From: VFMC01 sp046331225
GTDB taxonomy: Bacteria; Actinomycetota; Acidimicrobiia; Acidimicrobiales; Ilumatobacteraceae
Length of the DNA stretch: 64,000 bases
Assembly: GCA_046331225.1 (NCBI GenBank)
Contig: JAXLRF010000004.1
Location: 124,001-188,000, forward strand
Reading direction: 5' to 3'
Position numbers and translations under genes: made by a program. Below the pieces are notes generated by a model. It ran no database searches, was not told the DNA's origin, and saw nothing but the letters and a program-made list of their open reading frames with translations. Positions 26,497-36,320 of this stretch are shown in pieces. Every line of letters starts with the position of its first letter. The stretch's first letter is position 1.

Positions 26497-26700
26497 GCGC
26501 CACGATGACCGCGGCCGACCCGTTCGTGAGCACCGAGGTGGTGGAAGAGCACGGCCGGTTCACCGTGCCGTGCTCACCGTGGTCGACGACGGCGCCGTCC
26601 AGCACCGGCTGGAAACCACACCCGTGCCGGAGCCGAACTGGCCGCACGCATCGTGCGCGCCACCGCCGAGCACGACCACCGACCCGATCCGCTGGCCTGA
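26493..26700 (+). pseudogene. Small hydrogenase-operon ORF of unknown function, frameshifted
   Basis: About 68 codons. GTG 26493 overlaps the protease stop. It reads MTAADPFVSTEVVEEHGRF, shifts to HRAVLTVVDDGAVQHRLETTPVPEP, and ends ARIVRATAEHDHRPDPLA before TGA. No family is recognised. Position between protease and TPR gene, with tight overlap, argues it is expressed with them. Two frame changes (near 26567 and 26632) are inferred from continuity of plausible coding, so the product sequence is only approximate. Confidence 0.45.
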
Positions 26701-26726
26701 CCAGTCGCCCGACCCTGGGGGATGCC

Positions 26727-27954
26727 ATGACCCTGCTTTCGAAGACCCACCGCTTCGACCCTCGTCTCCGCAGCCGCTCGGCCTGTTCGACAGTCCGGCC
26801 GGGCTGTTGCTCATCCCCGCCGCCGACAGTGCGGCCGACCTGCTGCGCTCGCTCGCCACCCGGCACCGTGCGGGCTCGCGCGAGGCATGGCCCGAGGCCG
26901 CTCGCGTGGTCGAGCGCATGCTCGCCGACGACGTCGACGGCGCGACCGTGCGCTCGGTGACGACCGGGAGAGCGATCGACCGGCTCGTGCTGGCACCGAG
27001 CACCGACGCCATCTCGCCGACGCCCGCGTCTCGCCGCGACGACGCCAACCTGCTCGCGCTGAGCCGCCGCTGCCCTGCGAAGGCGGGCTCCGACGAGCCG
27101 CCGTCGGTCGAGGGTGTCGACGGCGAGTTCGCCGTGCTGGCGCTGACCGTGCGGGCCGCTCGAGGCGCTCAGTTCAAGGATCCCGCGGTGCGCTGCGCTC
27201 GCTCGAGGAAGCGCTGCCGCACGCCGCGGTGGGACCGGTGCTGACCCGCGTGCTCGGCTCGATCGCCGAACACCTGCACCACCACCGAGAAGCGAACGAC
27301 GGCGTCTCGCGTTGTACGACGAGGCCATCCGGCTGCTGGCCGGCTCCGACCATCGCGAGCTGCAGGCCGGGTTCCACCTCGAAGCAGGCTCGTGGCGCGG
27401 CTGTCGGACACGCAACGCCACCAGTTGGTCGAGGCCGTGCGCTCGTACCAGTCGGCGCTCATCGTGCTCGACGAGGAGCACCACCCCGACCGGTTCGCGC
27501 TGGCCAACTGCCGAACTGCATGATCGCGATCCTGGCGATGCCGATGACCCAGGCGAGCGACCAGGTGCGCCTCGGTGTCGCGGTGCAGTCGCTGCGCGCG
27601 GCGCGCGGGTGTACCGACCGCAGACGCACCCGTGGGAGTGGTCGAGCTCGCAGATGAACCTGGCGAACGCCCTGCAGTACCTGCCGTCGAAGCACCGGGA
27701 GGAGAACCTGCAGGAGGCGGTCGAGCTGTACGAGGAGGTGCTCGTGCTGATCGAAGCGCAGCGACCCGCTCGGCTACGCCCGGGTGCTCGCCAACCAGGC
27801 CAGCGCCCTCGCCACCTGGCCGTGTGGGACCCGCGACGGCCAAGTACGCCGAGGCCCGCGGCCTGTTCGCCCAGGCCGGCGACGTCGATACCGTGAGCGT
27901 GGTGGAGCGGCAGTTGCAGCAGATCGACGAGACCCGTGGGGACCGCAGGCATGA
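26727..27954 (+). pseudogene. Tetratricopeptide-repeat protein of the hydrogenase operon, frameshifted
   Basis: A protein of about 405 residues starting at ATG 26727 after GGGGGA. Helical repeat pieces include LGLFDSPAGLLLIPAADSAADLLRSLATRHRAGSREAWPEAARVVERMLADDVDGATVRSV, LYDEAIRLLAG, LVEAVRSYQSALIVLDEEHHPDRFALANC, VQSLRAA-RVYRPQTHPWEWSSSQMNLANALQYLPSKHREENLQEAVELYEEVLVLIEAQR, then KYAEARGLFAQAGD. NLANALQYLPS with NLQEAVELYEEVL is a clear TPR pattern. TPR proteins sit in actinobacterial high-affinity hydrogenase clusters; the role is probably assembly scaffolding (inference). The stretch 26760-27170 is nearly error-free. Confidence 0.75.
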
Positions 27955-28500
27955 CCGTCACCGACGACCGACCCGACACGTTCGAGACGCGGCGCGGATC
28001 GAGCGCACTGCGCGGCGAGCCGTCGCACGCCTCGGGCCCGAGCTGCGCGCAGGCGGCTCGACGAACGCCGCCGCGCTCGGCGCACATGGCGCGGTGCTGG
28101 CCTCGTGGTGCTGCTGCGCGGCGACGACCGCGAGCAGTTGCTCTACGAGGCCGTCGACGAGCCGAGACCGCGGCGCTGGTCAAGGCCGGCATCGTCGAGC
28201 CGTCGCTCGCGATGCGCGCCGTGCAGGTGCTCGACGGTGTGCGCCCGTACCTGACGAGCCACAACGGCGACGTCGAGTTGGTGCGCATCGAGGACGGTGT
28301 CGCCTACGTGCGGCTGCTCGGCGCGTGCCAGTCCTGCGGCTCCGCGACCGAGACGTTGGCGACTCGGTCGCCGAGGTGCTCGACAGCCTGCCCGAGATCC
28401 GCGAAGTGCGCGACGTGCCGCCCGACAGCGCCGAGCACCCCGCAGACCACGTTCATCCCGCTGTCGTCGCTGTCGTTCCGGTCGCAAGGACCGCGGCTGA
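27951..28500 (+). pseudogene. NifU-like (Fe-S scaffold C-terminal domain) protein, frameshifted
   Basis: ATG 27951 overlaps the TPR stop. It opens MTVTDDRPDTFETAARIERTVRRLA-like across frames, with a helical N-terminal part. The NifU-C domain follows: ALVKAGIVEPSLAMRAVQVLDGVRPYLTSHNGDVELVRIEDGVAYVRLLGACQSCGSATETL, then SLPEIREVRDVPP. Its CxxC (CQSC) is the Fe-S binding pair of NifU/Nfu scaffolds. It probably supplies or repairs Fe-S clusters for the small subunit, or serves as an electron-transfer partner (inference). Stop is TGA 28498-28500. Frame changes fall near 28010, 28105, 28160, 28360 and 28440. Confidence 0.8.
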
Positions 28501-28505
28501 TCGCG

Positions 28506-29610
28506 ATGTCGCTCGTGACCGGCCCCGATCTCGCCGCCGCCAGCCCCCGCTGGCTGGGCGGACCGAGCGCGTTCGGCCTGGTGCTGCCCGATGCGTCGCG
28601 TCGCCGTCGACCATGTGCATACCACCAAGGCGTGGCCCAGGTGAGCGCGACCTGCTGGTCGTGGCCGACACGAGGAACCACCGCGTGCTGCTGTGGCACG
28701 GCGGCGTGCCGACCACGACCGCGGACGCCGACCTCGTGCTCGGTCAGCCGGACATGGTGAGCGAAGGCCCGAAGCGGTTCTTCCTGCCGACCGGCGTGGC
28801 CGTTGGACGGCCGACTGGTGGTGGCCGACGCCTGGCACCGCCTCCTCGTCTGGGACGGCGTGCCGACCTCGAACGACGAGCCACCGGCGATGGTGCTCGG
28901 CCAGCCCGACGGTCTCGACGGCGTGGACGAGGGCTGTGGTCCACAGCGCTTCTACTGGCCGTTCGGGTTCGCGCTCGTCGACGGCGTGTTCTGGGTGGCC
29001 GACACCGGCAACCGGCGTGCTCGGTTCGACGGCATCCCGACCCCCGGCCGCGGGGCCGACGTGGTGCTCGGCCAGCCCGACCTCGGTCGCGGGGCGAGAA
29101 CCGTGACGGCCCGGTGGCGGCCGACTCGCTGCGGTGGCCTGCCGCGATCACCGCAGTGGGCGGATCGCTGTTCGTGGCCGACGCCGGCAACCACCGGGTG
29201 CTCGGCTGGCACCCTGCCGGTCGACCACGAACGGCCGGCCGACCTGGTGATCGGCCAGCCCGGATTCGATTCCGCCGTCGAGTTCCGGCGTACCGGCCAC
29301 CAGACCCGCACCGCTTCCGCTTCCCCTACGGCGTCACCTCGTCGCCGGACGGCCGGTTGTTCGTGGCCGACACGTCCAACAGCCGATTGCTCGTCGTCGC
29401 CGGCGCAGCGGCGACGTTCATGCCGTGGGCGGCGCCGTCGACTCGGTGCTCGGACGGCCGACCTCGACGCCAACGGCGAGAACCGCTGGGACCGGGTGGT
29501 GGCCGACGCTGGCTGCTGCGCTACGGCCCTACGGGGTGCACTGGGGCGACGGGCTGTTGGCGGTGGCCGATTCGGGCAACAATCGCGTGGTGGTCTGGGA
29601 CCAGCCGTGA
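28506..29610 (+). pseudogene. NHL-repeat beta-propeller protein of the hydrogenase operon, frameshifted
   Basis: ATG 28506 gives MSLVTGPDLAAASPRWLGGPSAFGLVLPDAS. At least five NHL-type units follow in shifting frames, each with a variant of LVVADT-NHRVL-W-G and a VLGQPD turn: near 28655-28750, 28810-28915, 28975-29090, 29160-29265 and 29345-29410, the last ending AVADSGNNRVVVWDQP at 29570-29607. The regular spacing implies a six-bladed propeller. NHL proteins are characteristic of group 1h hydrogenase operons in actinobacteria; their biochemical role is not established. TGA overlaps the hypF GTG. Confidence 0.83.
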
Positions 29611-31980
29611 ACGCCGCACCGAGCCCGCCGTCCGGTGTGCCGCAGGTCGTTCGCCGCCGCGGCGATGCCGGCGTGGTGCAGGGCGTCGGCTTCCGTCCGT
29701 TCGTGTACCGGCTGGCGGGCGAGCTCGGTCTCGCCGGGTTCGTCGGCAACGACGCCACCGGCGTGTTCGTCGAGGTGGAGGGCGATCCCGGTCGACCGCT
29801 TCGCCGTGCACCTGCTGACGGTTGCCACCGCTCGCCTCGGTGGCGTCGGCCACCTGGCGACGTCGGCTCGACAGGCGTCGCAGGGTTCGATCGTTCCGTC
29901 AGCCGGCGCGTCTGGGGAGCGGGCGGCGATCCCGCCCAGGGCGTGGCGACCTGCCCGGCCTGCCTGGCCGGAGTGCTCGACCCGACCGATCGCCGGTACC
30001 GCCATCCGTTCGCCAACTGCACCGACTGCGGTCCTCGGTACGCGATCATCACCGACCTTCCCTACGACCGGCCGTCCACCACGATGGCCGGACCGCGCTG
30101 TGCGCCGACTGTGCCGGGGAGTACGACGACCCGACCGACCGCCGCTACCACGCCCAACCGATCGCCTGCCCGGTGTGCGGGCCGCAGCTGTGGTTCGAAC
30201 CCGGCGACGGTGGAGCGGCGGTGCGCAGTGCCGGCGGCGATCGGCGCGGTGCACGAGCTGCTCGCGCGCGAGCGGCGCTCGCGCCTGGAAAGTGAAGGAC
30301 GTCGGCAGGTTCCACCTGGCGTGCGATGCCGTCGATCCGGCCGCCGTGGCCCGGTTGCATGACCGCAAGGGGCGGGCCGACAAGCCGTTCGCGGTCATGG
30401 TGCCCGACTCGACATGGCCGCCTGCTCGTGCACGTCGACGACGACGAGGCGCTCGCCCTCACCTCGTCCGCCTCGCCGATCGTGTTGTTGCGCCGCCGTG
30501 TCGATCGTCGTGCCGATCACCAGGCGATCTCGATCCGACCACCTGATCGGCGAGGCCGTCGCGCCGGGCAACCGCTGCTCGGGGTGATGCTGCCCTACAG
30601 CCCACTGCACCACCTGCTGTTCCGACCGGTGCCCGGCGGGGCGGTCACGGCGCCGCAGGTGCTGGTGCTCGATCGGGCAACCGGTCGAACGAGCCGATCT
30701 GCACCGACCCGGCCGAGACACGCGCGACTGGCCGACCTGGTCGGCGCGTTCGTGATGCACGACCGCCCGATCCACGTGCCCTGCGACGACTCGGTGGTGC
30801 GCGTGATCGACGGTGTGGTGCAGCCGGTGCGCCGGTCACCGAGGTACGCACACCGGTGCCCGTCGCGTTGCCGATCGAGGTGACGCCGGTGTTGGCCGTC
30901 GGTGGCGAGCTGAAGAACACGTTCTGCCTGGCGTCGAGGGCGGCGCGCCTGGGTGGTGCCACGTGGGCGACATGGAGAACCTCGAGACGCTCGGGCGTTC
31001 GCCCGTGGCGTCGACGGGTTCCGGCACATGTACGACGTCGACCCGGCAGTGGTGGCGGTCGACCGGCACCCCGGGCTATCTGGCGCGGCGTGGGCGCTCG
31101 AGCACGCCCGACCGGGTGGTCGATGTGCAGCACCATCGCGCATCGCGCGTCGATGGCCGAGCACGGCCTCGACGGATCGAGCCCGGTCGTCGGGGTGCGG
31201 TTCGACGGCACCGGCTACGGCCACCTTGGCGGACGGGTCGACGCAGATCTGGGGCGGCGAGGTGCTGCTCGCCGACTACGTGCGGGCCGAGCGCGTGGCT
31301 CACCTCCGTCCGTTGCCGTTGCCCGGCGGCGACGAGGTGCGCAACCGTGCCGAGTCGCGCTCGCGTACCTGAGGGCACTCGGACTGCCCGCGACGAACGG
31401 GTTCCGGCGGTGGCCGCGTGCGACGAGGTCGAGCGGCGCGTCGTCGTCCGCCAGGTCGAGCGCGGGCTGAACTGCGTGCCGACCACCAGCGGGTCGACTG
31501 TTCGACGCCGTCGCCTCGATCGCCGGGGTGCGGCACCGGATCAGCTACGAAGCGCAGGCGGCGATCGAGCTCGAAGGCCCTCGCGCTCGACGCCGGGCGG
31601 ACGGCGCCCTGGTCGCGCCCGACAGCACCTCGACCTCGGCGGCAACGGCGTCCTCGATCCCGCGCCGCTGCTCGCCGGGGTGGTCGCTGCTCGCCGGTAC
31701 CGACGCCGGCACCATCGCGCTCGGCTTCCACCGTGCGATCGCCCGCGGTGTCGCCGACGTGTGTCGAGCAGGTCCGCGACCGGAGCGGGATCGACACCGT
31801 CGCCCTCACCGGCGGCGTGTTCCAGGCGCGTTGCTCGTGCGCCTCCCGCGTGCGGCGCTGCGCGACCACGGGTTCGGCCACGAGCAGGTGATCACCCACC
31901 GGCTCGTCCCGCCGAACGACGGGGGCCTGTCGCTCGGACAGGCCGTGATCGCCGGCTGCGCCCCGGCGGGAGAGAGCTGA
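29607..31980 (+). pseudogene. hypF: Carbamoyltransferase HypF, frameshifted
   Basis: HypF makes the thiocarbamate precursor of the CN ligands. All four domains are present in order: acylphosphatase (GVVQGVGFRPFVYRLAGELGLAGFVGNDATGVFVEVEG); two zinc fingers (CPACLAGVLDP...CTDCGPRYAIITDLPYDRPSTTM and CADCAGEYDD...CPVCGPQLWF); a YrdC-like domain (FHLACDAVDPAAVARLHDRKGRADKPFAVM, LLGVMLPYSPLHHLLF); and a Kae1-like domain (VLAVGGELKNTFCLA, HRASMAEHGLDG, FDGTGYG, IWGGEVLLADY, ALTGGVFQ, VPPNDGGLSLGQAV). GTG start overlaps the NHL stop. Total length, about 790 codons, is normal. More than a dozen frame changes occur. Confidence 0.92.
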
Positions 31981-31983
31981 CCC

Positions 31984-32275
31984 ATGTGCCTCGGGGTGCC
32001 CGGCAAGGTGCTCGGGATCCGCGAGCAGCACGGCTTGCGCATGGCCACCGTCGACTTCGGCGGGGTCACCAGGACCCCGTGTGCCTCGCCTATGTGCCCG
32101 GGGGGCCGTGGGCGACTACACCATCGTGCGCAGGCCGCGATCACCCAGCTCGACGGGGACTTCGGCGCTCAGCGAGACCTGATTGCGCATGTTCGAGGAC
32201 CTCGGGCTGCTCGACGACGAGCTCGACCCGGCAACGCCCGGGCTCGGCACCGGTACTCGCGGGGCCACGCCGTGA
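31984..32275 (+). pseudogene. hypC: Hydrogenase assembly chaperone HypC, frameshifted
   Basis: HypC carries the Fe(CN)2CO group with HypD and chaperones the large subunit. ATG 31984, 3 bp after the hypF stop, gives MCLGVPGKVLGI with the essential Cys2. MATVDFGGVTR follows, then a shift to CLAYVP, then GDYTIVH-like, AITQLD and MFEDLGLLDDELDPATPGLGTGT. Length is about 95 residues. Frame changes lie near 32085, 32105-32130 and 32190. TGA overlaps the hypD GTG. Confidence 0.9.
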
Positions 32276-33388
32276 GTACCTCGACGAATTCCAGGACTTC
32301 GAGCTCGCACAGCGCCTGTTCGCCGAGATCGGCGCGGCCGCGACGCAGCCCTGGGCGATCATGGAGGTGTGCGGCGGGCAGACGCACTCGATCCATCCGC
32401 AACGGCATCGACCAGCTGCTGCCCGACACCATCGAGCTGATCCACGGCCCCGGATGTCGAGGCGGCGCGTGACCCGCTCGGATGATCGACGAACTCGCGA
32501 TCGCATCCGCGGCGATCTTCTGCTGGATTTCGGCGACATGCTGCGTGCCCGGCAGCAGCCACGACGACCTGTTCGCGGTGAAGCGCGCGGCGGCGACGTG
32601 CGGGTGGTGTACTCGCCGCTTCGACGCCGTGAACCTCGCCGCCGAGCACCCCGACCGCGAGGTCGTGTTCTTCGAAGTGGGCTTCGAGACGACGGCGCCA
32701 CCGACGATGGCCGTGCACCAGGCCCGGGCACGAGGGCTGCACCAACTTCTCGGTGCTCGTGAGCCATGTGCTCGTGCCGCAGCGATCGAGGCGCTGATGA
32801 CCTCGCCCACGTGCCGGGTGAACGGGTTCCTCGCCGCCGGCCACGTCTGTTCGGTGATGGGCACCACCAGTACAGCCGCTCGCGACACGCTTCGACGTGC
32901 CGATCGTCGTCACCGGGTTCGAGCCGCTCGGCGGCGTGCTCGACAGCATCCGGCGATGCGTGCTGCAGCTCGAGCAGGGTCGCGGCGAGGTCGAGCATAC
33001 CCGCGCCGTCGGCCCGAGGGCAACCTGCCCGCAGGCGATGCTCGCCGAGGTGTTCGAGGTGTGCGACCGTCAGTGGCAGCATCAGGATGATCCCGCAGAG
33101 CGGCTGGCGGCTGTCGAGAGCGTACCGGTTCTTCGACGCCGAGCGTCGCGCTTCGACGTCGGGCAGTTGCTGGTCGACGAGCCCGTGCGGTGCCGTGCCG
33201 GTGACGTGCTCCAGGGCCTGATCAAACCCGACCAGTGCGAGTGCTTCGGACCGCGAGTGCACCCGCGCACCCCGATGGAGGGCGACGATGGTGTCGAGCG
33301 AGGGCGCGTGCGCGGCGGCCTACTTCCAGTACCGGCGGATCGCGCCGCACCGGCGCCGACGCCCGTCTCGGTGGAGCTCACGCGATGA
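32272..33388 (+). pseudogene. hypD: Hydrogenase formation protein HypD, frameshifted
   Basis: HypD is a [4Fe-4S] scaffold for Fe(CN)2CO assembly. Pieces: YLDEFQDFELAQRLFAEIGAAATQPWAIMEVCGGQTHSI, NGIDQLLPDTIELIHGPGC, MIDELAIAS, FGDMLR, GGDVRVVYSPL, AVNLAAEHPDREVVFFEVGFETTAPPTMAVHQARARG, VLVPAAIEALMTSP, GFLAAGHVCSVMG, FDVPIVVTGFEPL, SIRRCVLQLEQGRGEVE, GDVLQGLIKPDQCECFG, GACAAAYFQYRR. The stretch where GPGCPVC is expected (about 32450-32475) reads as GC followed by Arg/Ala-rich text with a stop, so the conserved CPxC cannot be read there. The start codon region is also shifted. Confidence 0.9.
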
Positions 33389-34469
33389 GCTCGGGCGAGC
33401 AGGGCATCGATCTCGAGGGCTGGTCGTGCCCGATGCCGGTGCGTCACACCGACCGGATCGTGCTCGGCCACGGCGGCGACGGCAAGCTGTCGAAGGCGAG
33501 CTGATCGAGCACCTCTTCCTGCCGGCGTTCGGCGCCGCGGCGCCGCGGCCACCCCCGACCGACAACGGTGCTCGACCTCGGCAACGGCACCCGCCTGGCG
33601 TTCAGCACCGACACCTACCACGTGGTGCGGCCGCTCGTGTTCCCGGGCGGCGACATCGGCGGCGAGCTCGCGGTGAACGGCACCGTGAACGACCTCGCGA
33701 TGTCCGTTGCCGCCCCTCGCGCTGTCGACCGGGTTCGTGCTCGAAGAAGCCTCCGGATGTCGTGCTCGGCCGGATCGCGACGTCGATGGGGCGTGCTGCG
33801 ACGGCCGCCGGTGTCGGGCTCGTCACGGGCGACACCAAGGTGGTCGAACAAGGACACGGTGACGGGCTGTACGTCAACACGGCCGGCATCGGCTTGGTGC
33901 CCGACGCGGGCGTCGAGGTGCGCGGGCGCGCCCGGCCGGGCGACGTCGTGATCGTGAGCGGCGACATCAGGGTGCACGGCATCGCGGTGATGAGCGTGCG
34001 CGAGGGTCTCGGTTCCGGCACCGAGATCCGCTCGGACACCACCGCGCTGAACGGCCTCGTCGAGGCGATGTTCGCCGCCGTGGACGACCCGATGGTGCAC
34101 GTGCTGCGCGATCCACCCGTGGCGGGCTGGCGACGTCGTTGTGCGAGATCGCCGAGCTGGCGCAGGTGGGCATCGAGTTCGCCGAACGCTCGGTGCCCGT
34201 GCCCGAGGCCGTGCGAGCCGCCTGCGGAGTTTCCTCGGCCTCGATCCGTTCCACGTGGCCAACGAGGACGAAGCTCGTCGCGATCGTCGCAGCGGACTGC
34301 GCCGAAGCGGTGCTGGCCGCGATGCGGTTACCGGCGTCCGGGGCCGGCTGCCCGGTCGTGATCGGCACCGTCACCGACCAGCATCCCGGCACCGTCGTCG
34401 TGCGGACGGGCTTGGGCGCCGGCCGCGTGGTCGACCGTCCGCTCGGCGAGCAACTACCCCGAGATCTGA
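33385..34469 (+). pseudogene. hypE: Carbamoyl dehydratase HypE, frameshifted
   Basis: HypE dehydrates the C-terminal thiocarboxamide made by HypF to thiocyanate. ATG 33385 overlaps the hypD stop. Pieces: CPMPVRHTDRIVLGHGGDGKLS, ELIEHLFLPAFG, VLDLGNGTRLAFSTDTYHVVRPLVFPGGDIGGELAVNGTVNDLAM, GVGLVTGDTKVVEQGHGDGLYVNTAGIGLVP, GDVVIVSGDIRVHGIAVMSVREGLG, LCEIAELAQVGIEFAERSVPVPEAV, GLDPFHVANED. The family ends in PRIC, whose Cys is modified. Here the tail reads LPRDL or YPEI depending on frame, so the Cys is not visible, probably through an indel near 34460. Confidence 0.9.
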
Positions 34470-34490
34470 GGCCGACCGTGGGGTTCATCA

Positions 34491-35741
34491 TTGCTGTTGG
34501 TCGGCGACCGATCTGCCGTCGGCGCTGCGTCTGCTCGAGGAGTGCGGGCCCAGCCCGACACCAAGCCGGTCGACATCGCCCACTTCGTGTCCGACGTGTC
34601 GTCGCAGGCCCCGATCGTCGTCGCGGTCGCCGGTGAGGCGGTGGTCGGGCTGGTGTCGGCACGGGTGGGTCACGACGCCTGGATCCACGTCGTCGCGATC
34701 GCACCGGCCTGGCGTCACCGTGGCATCGGCTCGGCGGTGCTGGCCCGGCTCGAGGAACGCCTGCTGCACCTGGGTGTGCGCAAGGTGAGCGCCCTGTCGA
34801 GCGAGCAGGCGGGGCAGGCTGCGCTGGTGAACCGCGGGTTCCGGGCGACGAACGGGCTGGTGCTGTACGAGAAGACCGAACCGCTCGAACCGTCGGCGAT
34901 GCGCATCGTCGACCGGTGGGGCGGCGAACTGCTCGACGGCCGGTTGTGGGACGACGTGGCGGGCATGACCCGCGAGAAGGAGCTGATCGAGAGCCGGGTC
35001 ATCGCCCCGCTGCTCCACCCGGACCTGGCCGAGGGCATCGGTGTACACGCACCGTCGACCGTGATGCTCTACGGGCCGCCCGGCACCGGCAAGACCACCT
35101 TCGCCCGGGCGATCTCGGGCAAGCTCGGCTGGCCGTTCGTCGAGCTGCTGCCGTCGAAGCTGGGCGCATCCGAGGGCGCGCTCGCGGCCGAGCTGCGCGA
35201 CGCGCTCGTGGAGTTGCTGCAGCTCGACCGGGTGGTGGTGTTCATCGACGAGTTCGACGAGATCGCGTCGCGACGCGAGGAACATCCTGCGACCAAGGGC
35301 GTGGTGAACGAGCTGCTGAAGACCATCCCGGGGTTCCGGGTGGCACCGGGTCGACTGCTCGTGTGCGCGACCAACTTCGTCCACGCGATCGACGCGGCCG
35401 TGCTGCGGCCCGGCCGCTTCGACCTGCTGATCCCGATCGGGCCGCCCGACGACCGGGCGCGCGAGGCGCTGTGGCGGCGGGCGCTCGCGAAGCTGCGCGT
35501 CGAGGACGGCGTCGACGTGCCCGGTCTCGTCGCCCGCTCCGACGGCTACACCCCGGGCGACGTCGCGCTGGCCGCCCAACGCGCGAGCGGCGACGCCTTC
35601 GACCGCGCGCGGCGAGGTGACGAGTGGGCGTCGGTGACCCAGGACGACCTCGACCGGGCCGTGGCGCGCACGCGCCCGTCGGTCACCGAGACGATGGCCG
35701 CCGCGTTCCGCGACGAGGTCGTGCAGTACGAGCGCGTGTGA
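34491..35741 (+). CDS. GNAT acetyltransferase - AAA ATPase fusion protein
   Basis: About 416 residues. The N-terminal GNAT fold has VAVAGEAVVGLVSARVG, HVVAIAPAWRHRGIGSAVLARLEERL (acetyl-CoA loop RHRGIGSA) and NRGFRATNGLVLYEK. The C-terminal AAA module has GPPGTGKTTFARA (Walker A), RVVVFIDEFDEIASRR (Walker B), sensor VCATNF and arginine-finger region RPGRFDLLIPIG, as in CDC48-like AAAs. This pairing closes the hydrogenase operon; the ATPase could remodel the enzyme during assembly (inference). The first 60 bp (before about 34560) still carry a frame change, so the start is unsure: TTG 34491, or a codon nearer 34478. From 34560 the frame is clean. Confidence 0.82.
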   Translation: MLLVGDRSAVGAASARGVRAQPDTKPVDIAHFVSDVSSQAPIVVAVAGEAVVGLVSARVGHDAWIHVVAIAPAWRHRGIGSAVLARLEERLLHLGVRKVSALSSEQAGQAALVNRGFRATNGLVLYEKTEPLEPSAMRIVDRWGGELLDGRLWDDVAGMTREKELIESRVIAPLLHPDLAEGIGVHAPSTVMLYGPPGTGKTTFARAISGKLGWPFVELLPSKLGASEGALAAELRDALVELLQLDRVVVFIDEFDEIASRREEHPATKGVVNELLKTIPGFRVAPGRLLVCATNFVHAIDAAVLRPGRFDLLIPIGPPDDRAREALWRRALAKLRVEDGVDVPGLVARSDGYTPGDVALAAQRASGDAFDRARRGDEWASVTQDDLDRAVARTRPSVTETMAAAFRDEVVQYERV

Positions 35742-36281
35742 TCAGTCGGGGGCGGCGAGGTCGTCGAGGGTGCGACCGGCCTTGCGGCCCGCCACGGGCG
35801 AACGCTGCCACAGGATCTTCGAATCGAAGCCCAACTTGTAGTCGGGCACGAACTCGATGACCACGCGAGCGGGCGAGTCGAGAAAGCTCTGGAACGTGGC
35901 CGCCGCCTGCTCGTCGTCGGGCCGCAGCCACCGCGCGAACTCGGGGTAGAACCAGTCCTTGGTCTCGCGATCGGTGTGCACGATGCACGAGCCCTTGTAG
36001 GTGATCGTGCGGCTGCCGGGCACCTTGCTGCCCTTGCTGTTCACGCACAGCGAGGCGCGAGGGAAACGGCGGATCGCCGACACGCGGGCGCGCCGCTCGG
36101 CGGCGGTGAGCCAGAACTTCCCGTCCTTGGGCAGGTACGACATCACGACACCGAAGGCCTCACCGCCCTGGTTGGTCCACATGAACACGCACTCGTTCTG
36201 CGAGTACACCAACTGGTGCTCGAGCTCGGGCGAGAGCCCGCAGTTCGTCAGGTCCTCGTAGTCGTCGTCGATCTCCCCCAT
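35742..36281 (-). CDS. Pyridoxamine 5'-phosphate oxidase-like (FMN/F420-binding split barrel) protein
   Basis: A 179-residue flavin-reductase-fold protein. SQNECVFMWTNQGGEAFGVVMSYLPKDGKFWLTAAERRARVSAI is the core beta-barrel, with GKFWLTA and the RRFPRASLCVNSKGS strand typical of the family. A C-terminal extension contains DWFYPEFARWLRP and VVIEFVPDYKLGFDSKILW. Actinobacterial members use FMN or F420; which applies here cannot be told. The stop abuts the convergent AAA-protein stop with no gap. It is monocistronic. Confidence 0.8.
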   Translation of the reverse strand: MGEIDDDYEDLTNCGLSPELEHQLVYSQNECVFMWTNQGGEAFGVVMSYLPKDGKFWLTAAERRARVSAIRRFPRASLCVNSKGSKVPGSRTITYKGSCIVHTDRETKDWFYPEFARWLRPDDEQAAATFQSFLDSPARVVIEFVPDYKLGFDSKILWQRSPVAGRKAGRTLDDLAAPD

Positions 36282-36320
36282 GCGCGCAACGTACCAGTCG
36301 CACCCGTGCCGGCGAGGCGG

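Noticed and set aside
19938..34560. Programmed ribosomal frameshifting or RNA editing to explain the hydrogenase frame changes
   Set aside because: Dozens of +1 and -1 events without slippery-site or pseudoknot patterns, touching unrelated genes on both strands, fit sequence error far better.
19938..34560. Simple pseudogenisation of the hydrogenase locus
   Set aside because: Motifs stay intact between indels and shifts are quickly compensated; decay would not preserve catalytic motifs so well.
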